A stretch of 64,000 nucleotides of DNA from Aphrocallistes beatrix. Its lineage: Eukaryota > Porifera > Hexactinellida > Sceptrulophora > Aphrocallistidae. The notes beneath the pieces are model-generated. The model did no database searches, was not told where the DNA came from, and saw nothing but the letters and a program-made list of their open reading frames with translations. The stretch's first letter is position 1. Every line of letters begins with the position of its first letter. This document shows positions 22,305-34,261 of the stretch, in pieces. The stretch spans positions 4,053,925-4,117,924 of the forward strand of contig OY725488.1 in the NCBI GenBank assembly GCA_963281255.1, in the 5' to 3' direction. A program made the translations under genes and the position numbers.

Positions 22305-23150
22305 ATGATTGTCAAGTTCTACGTATGTGAGAAGTGTAGTCAGATAGTACTTGCCAGCAAAGCAGCACAAATACGGGATCAGACTGTGGGAATCTGTTGT
22401 TCTTCCTGCGGTTATTCCCTTACACAAAATCTCTGTCTTGGTGGCAGGGTGCGATCAGAGGGAAGACGTGACGTCGTATTAGAGCTTGCTCAACCATACT
22501 TCGATCAAAGACACGTGATTTATTGTGACAGGTGCTTTTTACACTGGATTTGGCAGCATATCTACATTCTACAAGTACAGGCATAGTATGCACCGCAGGT
22601 ACCAAAACACTACATCCAGATCTCCAACACCTAGTCGACGTATGCATCCACTCACCTGGGATTACAAATGGTTCATCTCAAAGCCTAAATAATCACCCAG
22701 AAGAGTAAAGCTGCCAATCTACCAGAGCTAGATGCTGAAGTGCCAGTCTGTCTCTTGGTGTGGATGGACAGGAAATATCGCACACAGAACAAGCAGTTCG
22801 TCTTCATCACGAATTATCTACCCGTTATTCCAACCTCAATTCAACGAGACTGCCAGCAAAAGAATATTCGGGACGAAAACAAACACTACATGCGTCAACT
22901 GATCTCAAGTCCGCCTGTCCTGAAAGCATACAATCATTGTATGGGAGGCGTTGACAGACACGATAGACTGATCGGACAGTATTCAATCCCCCTCACAACA
23001 AAACGAGGATACATTAAAGTATTCTACCACCTCCTGGATTCCGCTGTCGTCAATTCATGAATACTGTATAAAACTGCAAAACAAGAAAAATGCGAATGGA
23101 ATACAGCAGCCAAAATAGACACACCCTGGCTTGGTTCAAGGAATGTGTCC
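22305..23150 (+). pseudogene. piggyBac-type transposase, C-terminal half, broken
   Basis: Around 22430-22560 a frame shows GRRDVVLELAQPYFDQRHVIYCDRCF, the region of the second catalytic aspartate in piggyBac-like (DDE_Tnp_1_7) proteins. At 22740-23060 it continues with VLKAYNHCMGGVDRHDRLIG and YIKVFYHLLDSAVVNS, the characteristic MGGVD block with the last catalytic residue. Stops and frameshifts separate the parts, and no terminal repeats are apparent. Confidence 0.8.
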
Positions 23151-23479
23151 TCTTGTCACTTTGTGGCAGCTATACCTCATAGAAAAGGACATACGGATCG
23201 CTGACGCAAACTACCATACCACAAGTTGATGTTGTGAGATTAAACGTATAGCCTACATAGCCTGCATAAAGGTACGACTGTGGAAGGCAACACTTGGAAC
23301 AACTGATATCACAACACTCAAAGAGAATCTCTGCCCAGGCTGGAAACGAATAGATCATCACATTACCTCCCATCACTGATGATACTACAGTCACAGTGCA
23401 GACCACGCATGACGGTAACAGTGAAAGTGAAAGTAAGAATGATACTGACAGTAAAGGGGAATTTGAAATCAATCGGTAT

Positions 23480-24077
23480 TATATATGTATCTAGAATAAT
23501 GATCTGGACATCTCTAGTATAGTTATGTAGATTGCATATGCAAACATGTCATGTAATGTTGAACAAGGCCAATAAAAAATAATGAAAAACTATTGCGCAT
23601 TTAGTTCAATAGTTGGCCACTAACAGAGTATATAGTCAGTTAACTAAAAATGTACATTTACTTGTTTTAATGTTATATTACATTAATAAGAGTAAATCGA
23701 GAATATTCACCCTATAAATACCACTTATAATGACCTTACAACACTGTACATCGATTATCTGAACTCAGTGAACTCAATGATAATCTAAAGTTCGGTTAAT
23801 TCGATTAAGTTGGATGATCGAGGTTTGCCTGAGTATAAAATTCTCCAAGGTTTTTGGTAGTCTTCGTTTAAAGTGCAAGAAATAATCTAAAGGAATTCGA
23901 GATTAATCAACAACTACGTAATAATAATAGCATGAAATATTAGTAGTAAAGTTCCTTCAATGAAAAATGAAATAACTTCTTAATCCAGAGTCAATCAACG
24001 CTTTTAAGTTGATATTCGTTTTCAGCACCTCAAAATTAATTAAGAGAAACTAATTTTATTTCTGAACAGTGAAAGTA
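23480..24077. other. No gene seen
   Basis: AT-rich spacer between the piggyBac relic and a Helitron-like element. I see no coding sequence, repeat array or terminal inverted repeats. Confidence 0.4.
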
Positions 24078-25045
24078 TATCCTTACTATTAAATTAATTA
24101 ATGTTTATTTGTTTACTATTAAAACTCAATTGATATTCATTTGTTTACTTGGATATATGTATACACTACCTGGCCAAAAGTATTGGAATACCATATTGCT
24201 TTGCATCATAAATAATACTAAAATGGGCCTCTCTATTGAGGTCAATTCATTAAACTCACGACACCTACCGAAAATCTGATATCAAATTCGAAATATGCAA
24301 GTACACACTCGAGTTACTCAGTTTATAAGTTTTCTATTCATCAATTATGCCTAAAGCGAATTGATATCGCTTGTGCCACCTTGATCAACTCGCTCCCATA
24401 GTATATAATGGTGGCAAGTGGCACAAGGTGGTACAGGTACGTAATTGCGCATTTGAGAGGACTATATATAGGAACCTTCTAGATTGATTTATTCGAGTGT
24501 GTATATTTCGAAATTGATGTTAGATTTCATTAAACTTGTGGGTTTCCATTGATTGGCCTACATAGATAGACCTCATTTTAGTATTACATATGATGCAAGC
24601 AATATAGTGTTCGAATACTTTTGGGCAGGTAGTGTATATAATACTACTGTAATGAGTAGATCGAAAAAACTGCCAGACCAAAAGATGATTTTAGCGATGG
24701 CTCCATTAAATTCTGACCTCAGACGAAAATGTCGACTCATCATGCAATTATAAAGTCATTGTCCCCTTTTGAAAATTCAAAATTTCAGTTTTTTGGAATA
24801 TTACTCAGCAATTTTAGGGGTATAAAGGCTGAAATTTTAATAGTTGTGTATATTGAAATATTTCAAATATGATACAACTCATCAAAAAATGATAACTCAT
24901 CACTCTGTTATGACGTCATCATTACGCATCAAAAATTTAATAATTGGCAAATTTTGTGATTTTTTGAATGCTTTTGATTATAATAATAAGTCATACGTAT
25001 TTAGAGATGTTATCTACATAGATGTTACCTAACTAATTAATTGGA
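24072..25045 (+). mobile_element. Helitron-like element, split by a Tc1 MITE
   Basis: The 5' end TCCTTACTATTAAATTAATT is followed by a TTTGTTTAC stretch and a second 5'-like copy, CTATTAAAACTCAATTGAT. After the MITE at 24164-24634 the body resumes with AAACTGCCAGACCAAAAG, the CRE-type core TGACGTCA and TATTTAGAGATGTTATC. The GC-rich 3' hairpin is missing. Confidence 0.75.
24164..24634. mobile_element. Tc1-type MITE, 471 bp, TA target
   Basis: The left terminus CACTACCTGGCCAAAAGTAT and the right terminus, inverse of CACTACCTGCCCAAAAGTAT, are bounded by TA at 24162-24163 and 24635-24636. Internal arms are partly inverted. Relatives lie at 30364 and 62204. Confidence 0.9.
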
Positions 25046-25128
25046 GTCAATAATTTGTGCTGCAAATTTTGGAGGGTAAGTTATGCAAAATCTAATATCT
25101 ATATTATCCAAATTTGCGCTTATGAATA

Positions 25129-25377
25129 CCGTAAACTGGGGAGACTTTGGCCCTAGGAGGTGACTTTGTCCCATATTAGCAATTTTAATAAAATATACTC
25201 AAACTTAGAATTATTGCGTATAGAAATATTGCGGTAGATATCTTTAGATATATTGAGAGTTTCATTCAACATATTATCAATGTAATTACATTAATTCATA
25301 AGTTTGAGTATATTTTATTAAAATTGCTATTGTGGGACAAAGTCACTTCCTAGGGCCAAAGCTGCCCCAATTTACGG
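25129..25377. mobile_element. Foldback MITE, 249 bp, TA target
   Basis: CCGTAAACTGGGG on the left and its near inverse on the right are bounded by TA. The inverted arms extend about 85 bp (GACTTTGGCCCTAGGA, AAATATACTCAAACTTA) around a short spacer. Confidence 0.85.
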
Positions 25378-26177
25378 TATATATAATAATCTATTAGGCA
25401 TTAGAGTTATCACTATTACAAATTATACGTTAAATATTATTGATTTATATAAAAAGTAGATGATATAGCATATAAATGCATCTTAAATCAAGAAGGAGCT
25501 TCGAGCAATAATATTAACACAAGGTGCAGTCTATCATAAATGATGAGACTTGTGTCCGAACATTGATCATAAGGGGCCATAGCTCGCGAATGGGCGGTGC
25601 ATATGATTTTTTCTTGGATATACGTTAAAAATTAGATACTGATCTATCGAAACATTAATGAAAATAAGGTCGCGAGGAAGTACCAAAACGAAAATCCATT
25701 AAATTAACAAAAATTTTAAAAATATTCCTCTCAAAAAAGCATAAGCGGAAATTTTCAAAATTCAGTATGTTGTTTAGTTCTTTTTTTTGACCTCCCACTC
25801 CTAGACTACAAATCCACTCGATCAATTAAAATAGCATGAATTTCTAAATGATATTGAAAGAAAATTATTCAATTTAAGTTTTGATCAATGATGTGTTTTA
25901 ATTAATCGATTAATTACGAATTGTTTAAGGCTGGCCAATTATAAACCTTAATATGTAAAATAATTGCAAGCTCAAAGAGTTGATAAATGATGCGTTCTCT
26001 TATATGATGTTAAAGATTTTTGGATAATAATACTATCTAAATGTGAAATCACTGCGATTTTGTTGCGGCGAATTGAATTTGTATAACCTCATACCATAGC
26101 CTCATACCATAAGCCACAATTATCAGATTTTATTTTATTTCAAAAGTCAATATTTATTTGATACTTGAATCTTTTAG
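25378..26177 (+). other. Likely last intron of the phosphofructokinase gene
   Basis: No coding sequence is seen. The segment ends in the acceptor CTTTTAG at 26171-26177, directly before the phosphofructokinase exon. It also contains the polypyrimidine-like TTTTATTTTATTTC stretch. Earlier exons are not recognised in the window. Confidence 0.5.
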
Positions 26178-26530
26178 GTCATATCCAACAAGGTGGTTCT
26201 CCATCTCCCTTCGACCGTATTTGTGGTTGTATGTTAGCAGTTGAAAGCATGGATTATATATATTCTCTTATCCGCCAAAATATAGAAAGTTCTGGAAGAA
26301 TATATGCTACTGAACACTCAAGTGTTTGCGTTCTTGGCCTACAAGGCAGAAACTTCAAATGTACCCCTGTTGAGGAATTAAAGAAAGTAACAGATTTTAA
26401 ACTGCGTATTAGCTTGGATACTTGGTGGACTCAATTACGCCTTTTAATGAGATTACTAACAAAAAATGTTGAGAATACCTTTAATAACGAGGAATCTTCA
26501 GAATCGTCTATATTGCCCCGAGATGATTAA
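26178..26530 (+). CDS. ATP-dependent 6-phosphofructokinase, last exon
   Basis: This is the C-terminal exon of the animal phosphofructokinase that converts fructose 6-phosphate to fructose 1,6-bisphosphate in cytosolic glycolysis. After the acceptor AG at 26176-26177, with the glycine codon split by the intron, the frame reads HIQQGGSPSPFDR. This is the signature that in the C-terminal, regulatory half of the duplicated animal enzyme contributes to fructose 2,6-bisphosphate binding. It continues with VCVLGLQGRNFKCTPVEELK and TWWTQLRLLMRLL, matching the usual end of the family. A short acidic tail (ILPRDD) then ends at TAA 26528-26530. The frame has no breaks. Upstream exons must lie 5' of this or be separated by repeat-filled introns. 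A processed fragment is unlikely because of the acceptor. Confidence 0.85.
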
Positions 26531-26661
26531 TTTCCTTTATATTAATGAATAGAAATTAAAAACTCTAAACTAGTGTTTCGTAGAATAATTGTAGTAGTAT
26601 CCATATACAAAATATGTTGATTAATTTCCAATCAATTCATTTAACCAAAAATAATGGAAAA

Positions 26662-26698
26662 TCCTTACTATTAAATCTCGATTAATGTTTGTATATAC

Positions 26699-26734
<36 letters not shown>

Positions 26735-27208
26735 GTTACGAATTGATTAAAGAAACTGCCAGGTGCAGAAAGCTGATTTTTGGCATGTGGGAGTCTTTTG
26801 GCTATGGCTCCAGTATGTTCTGAGCTCAGAACAAAATGTCGACTCATCATGGAATTATGACGTCATTGTCACATTTTTAAAAGTTAAGCTATACAGTTAT
26901 TCGAGCATAACTCAGCCATTATAGGAGATAGAAGGCTGAAATTTTAATAGAATCCGTATACTAACATACCTCACATATGTTGCAACTAGCATCAAAAAAT
27001 GATGACTCATCACTTTTTTATGACGTCATCATTACTCATCAAAATTTGTTAAATTTGGTGATTTTTCGTGCGATGTCGATTATAACAGTAGAACATACGT
27101 ATTTAGAGATGTTATTTCCCTTATAATTAATCAATGGTGACCACAGGCGCCTCCGGCGGACACAAAGTGTCCGCCAGCCGCGCAGCGCATGCAAGAGATG
27201 CGCGCTTG
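26662..27208 (+). mobile_element. Helitron-like element, complete, 547 bp
   Basis: The 5' end TCCTTACTATTAAATCTCG is followed by a TA run, the body, and a GC-rich 3' end with GGCGGACAC/GTGTCCGCC hairpin, ending GCGCGCTTG. The flanks are A on the left and T on the right without duplication. It lies about 130 bp after the phosphofructokinase stop codon, probably in or near its 3' untranslated region. Confidence 0.85.
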
Positions 27209-27377
27209 TTATCCTTAAATAAAGAGATTTTTTAATTCAAAGTTCATCTCAAACAAAGAATTATGGCATAGTTTACATAATGCCTGACAGTAACTAGAAT
27301 TTTGTACTAGGGATGCGGTTGGAGATCATTGAATCTTAAATGATAGACTTTCGTCAATCATGCAGTGTACCATTGTA

Positions 27378-28587
27378 CAGGGTGTTTCATAAGTCGTGGC
27401 CAAAAAATTTTTTATATCAATAGTTGTTTTTCTAGTGGACCATGAGCATTACTATTTCATATTCTGCTGCTTTACTGCGGTATTACAATCACTCTATTTT
27501 CAACCATTATTTCGTTTATATTATTTCCTGTTTCTTTTTTTTTTGATAATTTGTACTTTTTGTTCATTTTTTCAAAATGAACGTGTCTGACTACGGGTTA
27601 GCCATGCGTTCTAAGGCAATCGGGATGATAGAATCAGGAGTACCTAAAAAAGAGGTAGCCAAGAGGCTTAATGTTGGATATCGTTCGGTTCGTAGATGGT
27701 CACAATCCAATAATTCGGGAGTTTCACTGGAAACCAAGGGGCGGTCTGGACGTCCGCCGATTTTAGACCGTGTGAGCAAAATTGTTATTGCTAAATCTCT
27801 CGGCAAACGACTCCAGTCAACGAGGAAAGTCGCGAAGAAACTGCGAGGAAAAGGCTACACTATTTCTCCAACTACTGTTTATAGGCATTTGAAGGACCAT
27901 ATCGGTGCGAGGTCGTACAAACGTCCAAAAAGGCCATGGATTACCGACAGGATCAAAGAAAAACGACTTTCTTTCGCCCTAGCCCATCAGCATTGGACTG
28001 TTGATGATTGGAAAAAGGTTTTGTGGTCGGATGAGTCCCCCTTTGAGTTGTTTGCATCCCCGAATCCACAAAATGACCCCGTTTGGGACAAAACCAGCGA
28101 AAGATTAGAGCCTGTCTTCAAAGTGAAATTTCCAGCGAAGGTCATGGTATGGGGTATGATTTGTGAGAGGGCTATGCTACAGAACATGTCAAATTTTCTG
28201 TTCATGCAAGACGGTGCACCAGCTCACACTGCTAATTTGACTCAAGCATGGTGTTCAAAGAACTTTCCAAGTTTTTGGAAGAAAGGTGAAGGCTAGGTAA
28301 TTCTCCCGACCTAAATCCTATTGAAAATCTATGGGCAATTCTTTCAGATAGGCTAGATGAAATGGGACAAATATGCAGAACTGAAGATCTAATTTCAAGA
28401 CTCAAAATAGCATGGTCCAGTATCAATCCGAAAATTCTGAACAATTTAGTTGAAGGAATGCCTAAGCGAATTGAGCAGGTTATAGAGAGTAATGGTGATT
28501 ATATTCATAAATAATACAATTATTCGTGCACAATTTTCGTTTATTTTCTTGGATTTTGGTAGTGGCCACGACTTATGAAACACCCTG
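27378..28587 (+). mobile_element. Tc1-like transposon, 1.21 kb, TA target
   Basis: Matching terminal repeats, CAGGGTGTTTCATAAGTCGT on the left and its inverse on the right, are bounded by TA at 27376-27377 and 28588-28589. It carries one defective transposase gene and sits in a palindromic element. Confidence 0.95.
27577..28514 (+). pseudogene. Tc1-like transposase, internally deleted and frameshifted
   Basis: Residues 1-60 form the first helix-turn-helix (KEVAKRLNVGYRSVRRW) and a GRPP linker. The second helix-turn-helix follows. The first catalytic motif is VLWSDESPFEL and the second MQDGAPAHTA. About 40-50 residues normally lying between VMVWGMIC and FLFMQDGAPAH are missing. After residue 239 the frame shifts and the third motif, NSPDLNPIENLWAIL, continues in another frame to TAA at 28512-28514. 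The spacing of the last two catalytic residues is about 36-37, so a DD37E-type member is likely. The terminal repeats could still be mobilised in trans. Confidence 0.85.
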
Positions 28588-29411
28588 TATTATTACTCTA
28601 TATAAACAAGGTATCGGAGTACATTAGTTCGTTGGTTAAGTTTTGATAAAATATTATATAATTACCAATAGACTAGTTTGAGTTCGATTTTGACAATTTT
28701 AGGATTGTAGTAGACATCTTAATTTCACATGGAGCCTAGCTAGGAATTGGTTGATTTGAAGATCAGAAGAATTTTCTTAGAAGAATTTTCCATGGGATTT
28801 GCTATATTTCTGCTTTGCTATGGATAATCATTTTAGTCAAATGAGGCCATATCTTGAAAATTGTTATTGCCTGGTTTTAAAATTCGATCTTATTAGATGG
28901 GCGATAGGCTAATCCCTATTAGGTGATAATACAATTTGTGCATCTAAATTTGAAGTTTTGAGGTAATTTTGGAAATGTAACCTAAAGCCAAAGTGTGCCA
29001 TGACTTAAAAACCTTTGCATTATGTTCCAAATTGTATTATCACTGATAGGAAGTAGCCTAATGCTCCATCGATTAAAAACGCCTAGTTGTTTCAATTTTC
29101 AAAATATTACCTCAATTGACTAAATGGCTCCCGAACAATGCAGAAATGTATTTGCATTGCGTAGAAAATCATTTTTTTAGACCAACTGATCCCCATTTTT
29201 TTCCATTCAAAACTTATCTATCTTTAATGCTCTCAAGTGTACTTGAAACAGGTCAGAAATTTGCGTAATTAAACCTCATGGTCTGTTACGTAATGACATG
29301 ATGACCTAGCAAAATTTTACAAAGGATATATGTATTTCGATACCACATTTAGAATAATACAATCCTAAGCTCTAATCTGCATGGTTGGCGATTTTTCCTT
29401 ATCATTTAAAA

Positions 29412-30235
29412 CTACTTTGACGGAAAAATGGTCGCGGGGAAATATGGTCTCGTAAATTGGTCGCGGCAAAATTGGTCTCGAGGAAAATTCGAGGCAGGAA
29501 GATTCGTCGGGAAACTATGTACAATGTGTATGAAGTGGGTGCTTTTAGATATGAAAATATGATGAGAGGGCCAAAGTTGCATTTGAAAGGAGGAATGGAG
29601 CTCGAAACATGGTGTCAGGGGGCTTTTGAGGTGGAGAATTAAAGTAGTCACGTGATCATAGGCTTCGGACCCACCCGGCCCTACCCGGACTATGCCCGGT
29701 TCTACCCGGCATCGTCGGTTATGGGCAGGATACGCCCGGAGGGCCTACCTGGCTGGGTAAAAGCTTACCCCATACATTCCCAAAGTCCTAGAACCGTGTA
29801 TCAGGCAGTCATGTATTATGCCGTGAATGTAGCGGCCCCGGAATCGATTGGGCCGACCCCGGAGCCTTCCGGCCGGGCGGCCCCATTTCCGACGCCTATG
29901 CACGTGATATCATCGCATTTTAGGCAAATGATAATGTAATAATCGTTTTGCACCATGAGTACATTATCATTCGCCTAAAATGCCATGATATCACGTGACC
30001 ATTGCTTATGTACAAGCTTGTACTGTCTAGATGTCTTGATCTTTCGCCGCTATGACTTGAAATCAAAATGGATATACAGGGGATGCCGGTTATATTCTTA
30101 TTTATGAATTAGATACGATAGCGACGAATTTCCTTGCGACCATTTTTTTCCCCAGAACAATTTTCCTTTCGACAAATTTTCCCCTCGACCATTTCCTCGT
30201 CCAATTTTCCCCGCGACTTTATTTCCGCCATTCGT
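29412..30235. mobile_element. Foldback element with GGTCGCGGG subterminal repeats
   Basis: The left end is a series of short repeats of the type AAATGGTCGCGGGGAAAAT (about 29420-29500). The right end is the inverse series (about 30140-30225, TTTTCCCCGCGAC types). The interior has a GC-rich patch at about 29655-29900 with repeated CCCGG motifs, unlike the AT-rich surroundings. It also has a 40-bp-arm hairpin at about 29901-29998 around CACGTGATATCAT. I do not recognise the superfamily. The open frames here carry no known motif. Confidence 0.55.
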
Positions 30236-30363
30236 AAAATTTAATCAGCTTCGACCGTGTCCCTGGTCCAAAATTCTGAAGTTACTCAGAAACATATTGT
30301 GAAGTTCGTTATGAAAAATATATTTTAACATTTGACTTATATCTCATTATTTTTTTAACTACA

Positions 30364-31682
30364 CTACCTGGCCAAAAGTATTGGAACACCACATTGATTT
30401 GCATCATAAATAATACTAAAATGGGTCTATCCATGGACGCCAATTCATTTAAATTACGACAGCTACTGAAAATCACATCAAATTCAAAATCTACACACTC
30501 GAGTTACTCAGTTCATAAAATTTTTATACACTTCTTAATGCGAGAAGACATCCCTGCTATGAGTTTCTCTAGGATCACTGGTGAGAATTCCTTCCAGGCT
30601 TCAATTAGTTGATTTTCTAACATTTTTAGGTTTTTTGCGCGCTCCATTGAATCCAGCTTGGTTTGCAAAATTGCCCAGACGTTTTCAATAGGATTTAAGT
30701 CTGGGAGTTCGCAGGCCATATATCCTTTGCCCAAAATCCCGGCATATTGTTTTTTAGCCATTCCTGGCTTCTCTCCAGAATAGTCCCTGAATCTCTCGTT
30801 CAAAGCAAGTGGATGTTAGAGATTGTTTCAATATTGTTTCTGCATAGTATTCTGATGTCACAGTTTGCCCTTTGGGGATTATGTGGAGGTGTGAGAGTGC
30901 TTGATATGACATCACATCCTACACCGTGACGTTTCCAGGAAATTTGACCTTTTCAGTCGGGGGGACATTGACACTAGATTTTGCCCAAACTATCGTTTTG
31001 CTTATTTGGAGGGTGAAATAACTCGAAGGGGGACTCATCCGAGAATAAAACCCTCTGCCAGTTTTCAATTGTCCAATTCTTTCTCTTATTACAGAATTTT
31101 AGGCGAGCTGTCCTCTGTTTTTCCGCCAATTTGGGTTGAACCTGAGGTTTGTATGGTCGAACTTTCAGATTTTTGCGTAAATACGTGTGTACCGTCACGT
31201 GGGAGATAGAAAACCCTATAGATTTAAGATCCCAGGAGATAAGTCTTGTGGATTTCATTTTTTACCGATTGTCTTGGCAATGGCCACTTTGAGCACCATA
31301 GTGACGGACGTTTTTCTTCCACGGCCCCCCCTGTTCTGTAGAGATTCACCAGCCTTGGACCTCAGCAACCAATGCCGAATGGTACGGACAGATACCCCTA
31401 TATTTTTGGCAACTTTTTTAATAAAAATTCCAGCTTCTATCATGCAACCTGCACGTGTACGGGCGGCTAGAGTTACTTCTTTGACCATGATTATTTTTAG
31501 TCTATGAGAACTAAGCATATTTGAACAAAAGAATGTTTTTTGTATCAACACTTTTTAGAATGAATATAAATTCTATTATTTACAGTATGTGAAAGAGAAT
31601 TTGAAGCTAAAACACGATTAGTTTGGTTAATTTATAATCTTATTTGATTTCAAATAAGGGACATCAATTTCTTAACACCCTG
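30364..31682 (-). mobile_element. Chimera of half a Tc1 MITE and a Tc1-like transposon
   Basis: From 30364 to about 30520 the sequence is the left half of the MITE family seen at 24164 (CACTACCTGGCCAAAAGTAT after TA). It then passes directly into the C-terminal coding region of a Tc1-like transposase on the minus strand. The other end, at 31682, is a different terminus (inverse of CAGGGTGTTAAGAAATTG) followed by TA. Confidence 0.65.
30513..31500 (-). pseudogene. Tc1-like transposase, frameshifted
   Basis: Minus-strand blocks give the N-terminal helix-turn-helix (VAKNIGVSVRTIRHWLLRS, 31255-31500), the first catalytic motif VLFSDESPFELFHPP (30974-31258) and the third, LPDLNPIENVWAIL (30513-30803). 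HIIPKGQTVTSEYYAETIL can be read at about 30835-30895. The second catalytic aspartate region seems deleted. It belongs to the same broad group as the copy at 27577. Confidence 0.8.
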
Positions 31683-31764
31683 TACATACTTTTTATGCCA
31701 CTTCCACGGACTGTAGCATTTTAATTGCCAATCTGAGTATTTGATGAAATATTTTTGTTCATAG

Positions 31765-32033
31765 TGGAAGCAAATATTAGACATATCTCCATCATAATGT
31801 TTATCTGTTCTGATCTCAACCAACTCTCTCGCCTACTCTTCAAGTTCCCCAATCCTATTTTCCTAGAATACAACTTTTCACACTCTTCTTGCAGACTTTT
31901 TCCGATCCAACATTCTTATGAACTAGCACCAAACATTGATAGAATTATATCAAATGGAACAGCTTACGTAAAGCGTTATATGAGATTGTTAATTAAGTTG
32001 TATTCTTTAAAAAAGTCAAGATTTGAATTGTGA
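31765..32033 (+). other. Unidentified open stretch, possible terminal exon
   Basis: A 90-codon open frame follows a fair splice acceptor (TTTTTGTTCATAG, ending at 31764) and ends at TGA 32031-32033. The composition is ordinary: a hydrophobic start, then ELAPNIDRIISNGTAYVKRY and a basic tail. It overlaps no transposon I can recognise, and I do not recognise the protein. It may be the last exon of an unseen host gene or chance. Confidence 0.25.
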
Positions 32034-32589
32034 GAAGTTATACGAGTATATTCACAGTTTAACAATGTATTTCACGCATTAAGATTTAAATAATAAGTAT
32101 TTCATGCACATTCAAGGATAAATCCAAATTAATTGCTGAACTACCGTAGAAAATATCAAAATAATATCTAACAAATATATATTGTCGAACAGCATAGGAA
32201 TGCCACACTATTTTGTGAAATTTTTTCTAAAGAATCAATATGGATGTATGCATATCATTGTTCTATGTAACTTGTTATACGTGAAATAGTTAAGAGATAA
32301 AATATTTGGCAGTTCTGATTTAGCACATAGAGTGACTGGTCTACTTGGCAGAAGTGGCACGTGAATACAATTAAATTAATAAAAAATTAACCACCTGCTA
32401 GATGCTACATGTATGTACATATTCTGAAATTGCGAAAAATTCCACATTTGTCCAAACCTCCATTTATCTGAATACTGTAGCACGTATTACGTATCTAAAA
32501 AGGAGTTTACTTTAACAGAAATTATAACTTGTGTACATAATAATATTTCCCTAGCTTTCTGATAATTGCACCATTTTGACGACAAAATA
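32034..32589. other. No gene seen
   Basis: AT-rich sequence before the Tigger relic. It may include that relic's decayed 5' end. No terminal repeat is recognised. Confidence 0.4.
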
Positions 32590-33889
32590 ATGGCGAAGCG
32601 GACTGAGTTAATCCTCTCAGAGAAATATCGTGCTCTTCGTTAAAATTAAATTACTACTGCCAAACTCAAGTTATCACATATTATCCGAGATGTTTGCAGT
32701 GTCAAGGACGACCATCGGAAGACTCATTAACCTGGAAGAAGATTTGCGTAAGAAATTTTTAAACAGGGAAAACTTCAAAGATCTGGAAAGATCCTGAATT
32801 AAAAGAAGCTCTACACAAATTGTTCAAATCACTACTAGATAGAGGGATGAAAATCAGTGGGATGGTACTCAGGGTCAAAGCTAAACAGTTCGCTGTAAAA
32901 TTTGGAAAATTTGATTTTGTTGCCAATGAAGACTGGCAATCTCGCTGGATAACAAGAGATCAAACAAAGTCGAGACTTACACTTGGCGAAAAGAGCATTG
33001 CTAATTCGAAGGAGCTGAAATATGGGTGTCAACAGTACTACCCCAGATTTTGGAAGAGTGCAATCCTGAAAATATTTATAATACAGATGAAACAGGATTG
33101 TATTTTAGAGCAACACCCGATAGTCCTTGTGCTATGCATATGAACAGCTAAGTGGGTCCAAAAAGGTATTGATCGTGTCACAATACTAGTGTGCGCAAAC
33201 ATGCTTAGGGAACGACAAATTAACATTTCTTTGTTAAGTCAAGAAGCCTAGAAGTTTAAAAAATATTAACATGGACACTCTACCTGTCACATATTAATAC
33301 TGCTTGTGGATAACTGTCCAGCTCATCCTATTTTGGCGAACTTAAAAACTTTGACAGGCGTTTCTACCAGCAAACACAACATCATTTATCCAGCCCATGG
33401 ACCAGGGTGTTATCAAAAACTTGAAATGTTTCTATAGGCAAGAACCGGTTCAGATGAGGTATTGAAGACAATCTAGTCTGTTCATCGGCCACAGCAATCG
33501 ATATCAGCTCTAGTATATCACTTTTAGACGCTATCCAGTTTGTTGCCAGGAGCTAGCGGTGGGTGAAAGCTGAGACTAATTGTTTCCGCTGTGGTTTTAA
33601 GCCACTTACAGTTTCGACGATAGTAGACAAACCAATTATGATGGAGATTGAGCCAGCCTTATCTGGAGTCACAAATGGCGAATATTACCTGAATATAGTA
33701 GACAACGGCTTAGCGTGCATTCAAGAATATGAAAAGTTAGATGATGATATTGTTGAGGAATCTGTGAGCAAAATGGGATATAGAGATGAATCCCAGAAGA
33801 TGATGTTGATGATAATATCTTTATTCAGCCAATTATCACAGATAGAGTTGCCAGACAGTACGTTCAAAACTTACAGCGGTACTTTCTAG
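32590..33889 (+). pseudogene. Pogo/Tigger-type transposase relic
   Basis: From ATG 32590 a CENP-B-like N-terminal helix-turn-helix is readable in shifting frames (MAKRTELILSEKYRALR, then MFAVSRTTIGRLIN). Around 33030-33120 the DDE_1 motif region IYNTDETGLYFRATPD appears. At about 33365-33440 comes [20 protein letters not shown]. At about 33563-33889 comes the CFRCGF-containing C-terminal part. Many stops and frameshifts show a long-dead copy. Confidence 0.8.
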
Positions 33890-34261
33890 AGCAGGGAGTC
33901 AACGACGAGTTAATTTTGCTTTGGATGTATGTACAGAGGAAGTATTCAACAATCTGGGAAGCAAGAAGTAGACTACGCTTGATGCTTTTTACCTCACCTA
34001 ATTAATAGATAAGTACTGTACCATGTACGTGAATACATTTACTTGTACATTGTAGTCCGTTTTAGTAGCGTAAGATATGTATTACCACAGTACTACGTAT
34101 ATATTTAAATATCACTCAGAAAATGTACGCATTCTAGTAGTATACGTATGAAGTGCTAGAATTTTATACAAAAAATAAATTTTCGGTTAATTGAATTCTC
34201 TGCTTAATAGGAGCAAAATATATTGGGACCAATGTGACCCTACTAAACGTAGTCAACTGTA

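Larger units (their letters stand above)
27267..29397. mobile_element. Palindromic element P5, split by a Tc1 element, truncated
   Basis: The left end CATAGTTTACATAATGCC matches the 7-bp-duplication palindrome family. The left arm continues to 27375, is interrupted by the Tc1 element at 27378-28587, and resumes. The right arm stops near 29397, before its terminus, where a different element begins. It is more diverged than P1-P4. Confidence 0.75.

Noticed and set aside
29652-29939. GC-rich frame at 29652-29939 as a transferred gene
   Set aside because: It has no recognisable domain, repeats CCCGG motifs and lies within a foldback element; the composition reflects the repeat.
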